DNA of 9,303 nt. It comes from an uncultured Brevinema sp. (GTDB taxonomy: Bacteria > Spirochaetota > Brevinematia > Brevinematales > Brevinemataceae). Numbering within the stretch: the stretch's first letter is position 1; the number at the start of each line of letters is the position of its first letter. Positions 6,849-9,303 of this stretch are shown piece after piece. Made by a program: the position numbers and the translations under genes. The stretch lies in assembly GCA_947040475.1 (NCBI GenBank), contig CAMRBT010000053.1:1-9303 (forward strand), written 5' to 3'. The notes beneath the pieces were generated by a model. The model was not told the DNA's origin and searched no databases. It worked only from the letters and a program-made list of their open reading frames with translations.

Positions 6849-8146
6849 TGGAACAATTTATAGCACAAATAGATTGGCTTTTAGCCCTTCAATATATGGG
6901 ATTATCTTTGTTCAACATGTTTTTAAGTGGTTATTTTGGAGGTTCGGAAACTGCCTTTTTATCCCTTAATAGAATACTCTTATATGCAAAACAAGGCAAA
7001 GGATTTCTTTCTGCAAAAATACTAATGTTTTTAGTAAAAAATTCATCTCAATTTCTTACATCTATTGTTATTTTGAATAATATTACCTTGATTTTAGGTA
7101 CTCTCTATCTAAATAAATTCTTTATAGAAGCAATGAATATTCCATCATCTTTTGCGGTGATTTTGACAATGATGACGGCGACTCCTTTTGCTTTAGTATT
7201 GGGTGAAGTATTGCCAAAAGCTATATTTCATGCTTTTGCAGATGCCTTCTCTTATGCCTTGGCAGGATCTTGGATTATCATTTATATTATTATGTATCCT
7301 ATTACTTTTCTAGTGAGAATACTTACGAGAGTTATTTTATTTATTTTTAGAGTCAAATACGAAGAAGCAAGTGGCTTGTTTGGACAACATGAATTTGGCG
7401 ATTTTCTTGATATTTCTTTAAAAAATGGAGCTATGAACGAAAGAGAAAGAGTCTTTATTAATAATACTCTAGAATTTAGAGAAGTGCAAGCAAGTGAAGC
7501 AATGACTCCACTTTCCCAATTAGTCTGTATTGAACAAAATCAAACAGTGTTGAGCACTTTAGATATTATGAAAAAAAATAAAATCTCAATTTTACCTGTA
7601 TATAAATCTAGAATTGACGAGCCCATTGGTAGAGTAAGAGCAAAAGATCTTATTAGTGCCGATCCAAAAGATACTGTTGATCGATATATACAAGAAGCAT
7701 TTTTTGTGCCAGAAACTGCCTATCTCGAAAAAGTCCTTGTTCAAATGCAAAGACAAAATATGCCTTTGGCTTTTGTGGCAGATGAATATGGTGGGGTAGT
7801 AGGCGTACTAAGAGTAGAAGATATTATTTCAGAAATCGTAGGTGAAGTGGTTGATGAGGGTGAAATTGATTTCAAGATATTAGCTGATGGCACTGTTACA
7901 GCCAATGGTCTTTGTGATATCGATGATCTTTTTGAAGAATTAAAATTAGATTTTTTTGATATAGATTCTAAAACTTTAAGTGGTTTTATGATGGAAGAAT
8001 TAGGTAGAATGCCAAAAGTTGGTGATATTGTATTCAAAAAACCATGGTATTTTGAGATAGTATCTCTTCAAGGGCGAAGAGTAAATGAAGTTATCATTAA
8101 AAAAACAATGAAAAAGAAAACTGAAAATAATAATAAGGCTGAATAA
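6848..8146 (+). CDS. CNNM/CorC/HlyC-type membrane protein with CBS pair (second, divergent paralog)
   Basis: Second member of the same family, 432 residues, with the same order: membrane domain with hydrophobic segments (about 12-40, 68-90, 100-122 and 127-168), CBS pair (about 215-338), CorC_HlyC domain (about 342-418) and a lysine-rich polar tail. Its motifs differ from the upstream copy: F-G-G-S-E-T-A (30-36) has glycine in place of the serine, N-N-I-T-L (77-81) has leucine in place of the second asparagine, and the second CBS repeat reads G-V-L-R-V-E-D-I (319-326), with arginine for threonine. G-E-V-L-P-K (119-124) is kept. The ATG overlaps the previous TAA (TAATG), with only AAGAG at 6836-6840 as a weak binding site, so translational coupling is likely. 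It may partner with the first copy or act alone; the sequence does not decide. Confidence 0.92.
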   Translation: MEQFIAQIDWLLALQYMGLSLFNMFLSGYFGGSETAFLSLNRILLYAKQGKGFLSAKILMFLVKNSSQFLTSIVILNNITLILGTLYLNKFFIEAMNIPSSFAVILTMMTATPFALVLGEVLPKAIFHAFADAFSYALAGSWIIIYIIMYPITFLVRILTRVILFIFRVKYEEASGLFGQHEFGDFLDISLKNGAMNERERVFINNTLEFREVQASEAMTPLSQLVCIEQNQTVLSTLDIMKKNKISILPVYKSRIDEPIGRVRAKDLISADPKDTVDRYIQEAFFVPETAYLEKVLVQMQRQNMPLAFVADEYGGVVGVLRVEDIISEIVGEVVDEGEIDFKILADGTVTANGLCDIDDLFEELKLDFFDIDSKTLSGFMMEELGRMPKVGDIVFKKPWYFEIVSLQGRRVNEVIIKKTMKKKTENNNKAE

Positions 8147-9303
8147 ATGGAATTTAGTGGAAAAGAATCTCGAAAATTAAAAGCTGTAGAAAGAGAAGAA
8201 ATTGTCCGTATTGAAAAATTTGCAGGCGAAGGACCTTCCTTAGCTTACGATTCTACAGGAAAAGTATTATTTGTTCGTTATGTATTGCCAGGCGAACTAG
8301 TTAAAGTTAAAATTTATAAAGAAGCTACTGATTATGCTATGGCAGATCCTCTGGAAATTATAGAAAAATCACCTCTACGAAAAGAGCCTGTCTGCGAATA
8401 CTTTAGTATGTGTGGTGGCTGTGATTATCAAATGTTAGATTATGATAATCAACTAGAAATCAAACAAAAATTAGTAGAAGAAAGTTTTCAACGTATTGGC
8501 AATATTAATTTTCCTCTTACGGGTATTTTAAGATCTCCTAAAGAATTTGAATATCGTAACAATATGACTTATAAAGTAAATCCAAGACGTGAACTTGTAG
8601 GATTTTTTCGTAAAGATTCCAAATCAATAGTGGATATTAAAAAATGTGCTTTAGAAATGCCTATTATTTCGACAGCATTAAATTCTATGAAAACTCAACA
8701 TTTAGAAAACTTAGAAGAATATCCCTTCCCAAAACATAATTTCAAAGTGCGTGCGACCACCACTGATGAAATTGGTGTTTATTGGGTGCCGTCTAAAGAA
8801 TACGAAGAAGTCGCAGTATACGAAACAATCACAGCTGCGAACCAATCAATCAAATTCAAAATTTCAAAAGATAGTTTCTTCCAAGTGAATCCTTATCTTG
8901 TTCCTTTTTGGATAGAAAAAATCATTAGTTTCTTAGATCAAGAAAAAAGTGAAAAAATTGTTGATCTCTATTGTGGAATAGGCTTGATTACTTTATTCGT
9001 TTCAGCTCATGCTAAAGAAACAATAGGGGTAGAGATAGCCAAATCTTCCGTGTTAGATGCTAACCACAACAAAGAAATTAATAATATCACCTCTAATGTC
9101 GAATTTATGCTCGGCGATGCTGGAGAATGTCTCAAGCAGATAGGTCCAGCCGATGTTATTATTGTAGATCCACCTCGTGCAGGTATGGATGATGCGACTA
9201 GAGAATTATTACTAGATTATGCACCGAAGAAAATTATCTACTCATCATGTAAAGTTTCTACGATGGCGAGAGATATTGGAATTTTATCCGAAAAATATGA
9301 ATT
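8147..9303 (+). CDS. rlmD: RNA (uracil-C5)-methyltransferase, RlmD/RumA type, cut by window end
   Basis: SAM-dependent enzyme forming 5-methyluridine in RNA, most likely 23S rRNA. I translated it by hand: 385 codons without a stop, open at the right edge, so roughly 40-70 residues are missing. Visible in order are a TRAM RNA-binding domain (about 15-73), the iron-sulfur cysteines C83, C89, C92 and C167 (C-x5-C-G-G-C, then K-K-C), F-F-Q-V-N-P (244-249), the SAM-binding D-L-Y-C-G-I-G (273-279), D-P-P-R-A-G (341-346) and S-S-C-K (366-369), where C368 is the catalytic nucleophile. TRAM plus the cluster favours RlmD/RumA over TrmA, but RlmCD-like specificity is possible. The ATG directly follows the previous TAA; AAGG at 8135-8138, inside the upstream gene, is the likely binding site. 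Confidence 0.93.
   Translation, partial: MEFSGKESRKLKAVEREEIVRIEKFAGEGPSLAYDSTGKVLFVRYVLPGELVKVKIYKEATDYAMADPLEIIEKSPLRKEPVCEYFSMCGGCDYQMLDYDNQLEIKQKLVEESFQRIGNINFPLTGILRSPKEFEYRNNMTYKVNPRRELVGFFRKDSKSIVDIKKCALEMPIISTALNSMKTQHLENLEEYPFPKHNFKVRATTTDEIGVYWVPSKEYEEVAVYETITAANQSIKFKISKDSFFQVNPYLVPFWIEKIISFLDQEKSEKIVDLYCGIGLITLFVSAHAKETIGVEIAKSSVLDANHNKEINNITSNVEFMLGDAGECLKQIGPADVIIVDPPRAGMDDATRELLLDYAPKKIIYSSCKVSTMARDIGILSEKYE

Noticed and set aside
7571..7578. Run of eight A in the second CNNM-like gene, a possible slippage site
   Set aside because: Runs of seven to eight A or T occur several times in this AT-rich window (for example A7 at 344-350 and T7 at 7951-7957), and the frame is intact through it.
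7741..8037. 98-codon open frame on the minus strand inside the second CNNM-like gene
   Set aside because: It lies wholly within a well-supported gene, has a low-complexity serine/threonine/proline-rich product typical of antisense shadows, and has no recognisable domain.

Overview
The window is a compact, AT-rich (roughly one third GC by eye) bacterial chromosome segment. Nine genes, all on the + strand, lie almost end to end. The largest gap is 44 bases, and no convincing terminator, RNA gene, mobile element or CRISPR array is visible. The first gene starts at a GTG just inside the left edge, with its ribosome binding site at bases 1-7. The last gene runs off the right edge. UGG is used for tryptophan and TAA for most stops, so the ordinary bacterial code fits.

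Layout: (1) rplI and dnaB (14-1960), ribosomal protein L9 and the replicative helicase, a pair that in many bacteria ends the rpsF-ssb-rpsR-rplI cluster. (2) mlaE-mlaF-mlaD (1998-4429), a minimal MCE-type ABC lipid transport system with permease, ATPase and membrane-anchored MCE subunit. No MlaB or MlaC is present beside it. (3) A DegT/DnrJ/EryC1 aminotransferase resembling WbpE (4472-5575), which suggests an amino sugar for a surface glycan. (4) Two adjacent CNNM/CorC/HlyC-type membrane proteins with CBS pairs (5610-8146), overlapping by one base and so probably co-translated. (5) The first 385 codons of an iron-sulfur RNA m5U methyltransferase of the RlmD/RumA type (8147-9303), starting immediately after the previous stop codon.

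Organism: MCE lipid transport and a possible UDP-amino-sugar enzyme point to a diderm (Gram-negative-type) bacterium. The low GC, the rplI-dnaB adjacency and the paired HlyC-like genes would fit an AT-rich spirochaete. This assignment is inference from memory and is weak.

The content is mostly housekeeping and envelope maintenance, and I do not see a wholly new system. The points most worth a second look are: the asymmetry between the two CNNM-like proteins, where the second has lost polar residues in the membrane motifs and the CBS nucleotide-binding threonine; the low-complexity DnaB tail, with an 8-residue imperfect tandem repeat and an SSB-like Pro-Phe end; the long helical C-terminal part of the MCE protein in a system lacking a nearby MlaC; and a corrected start for that MCE gene at 3575.
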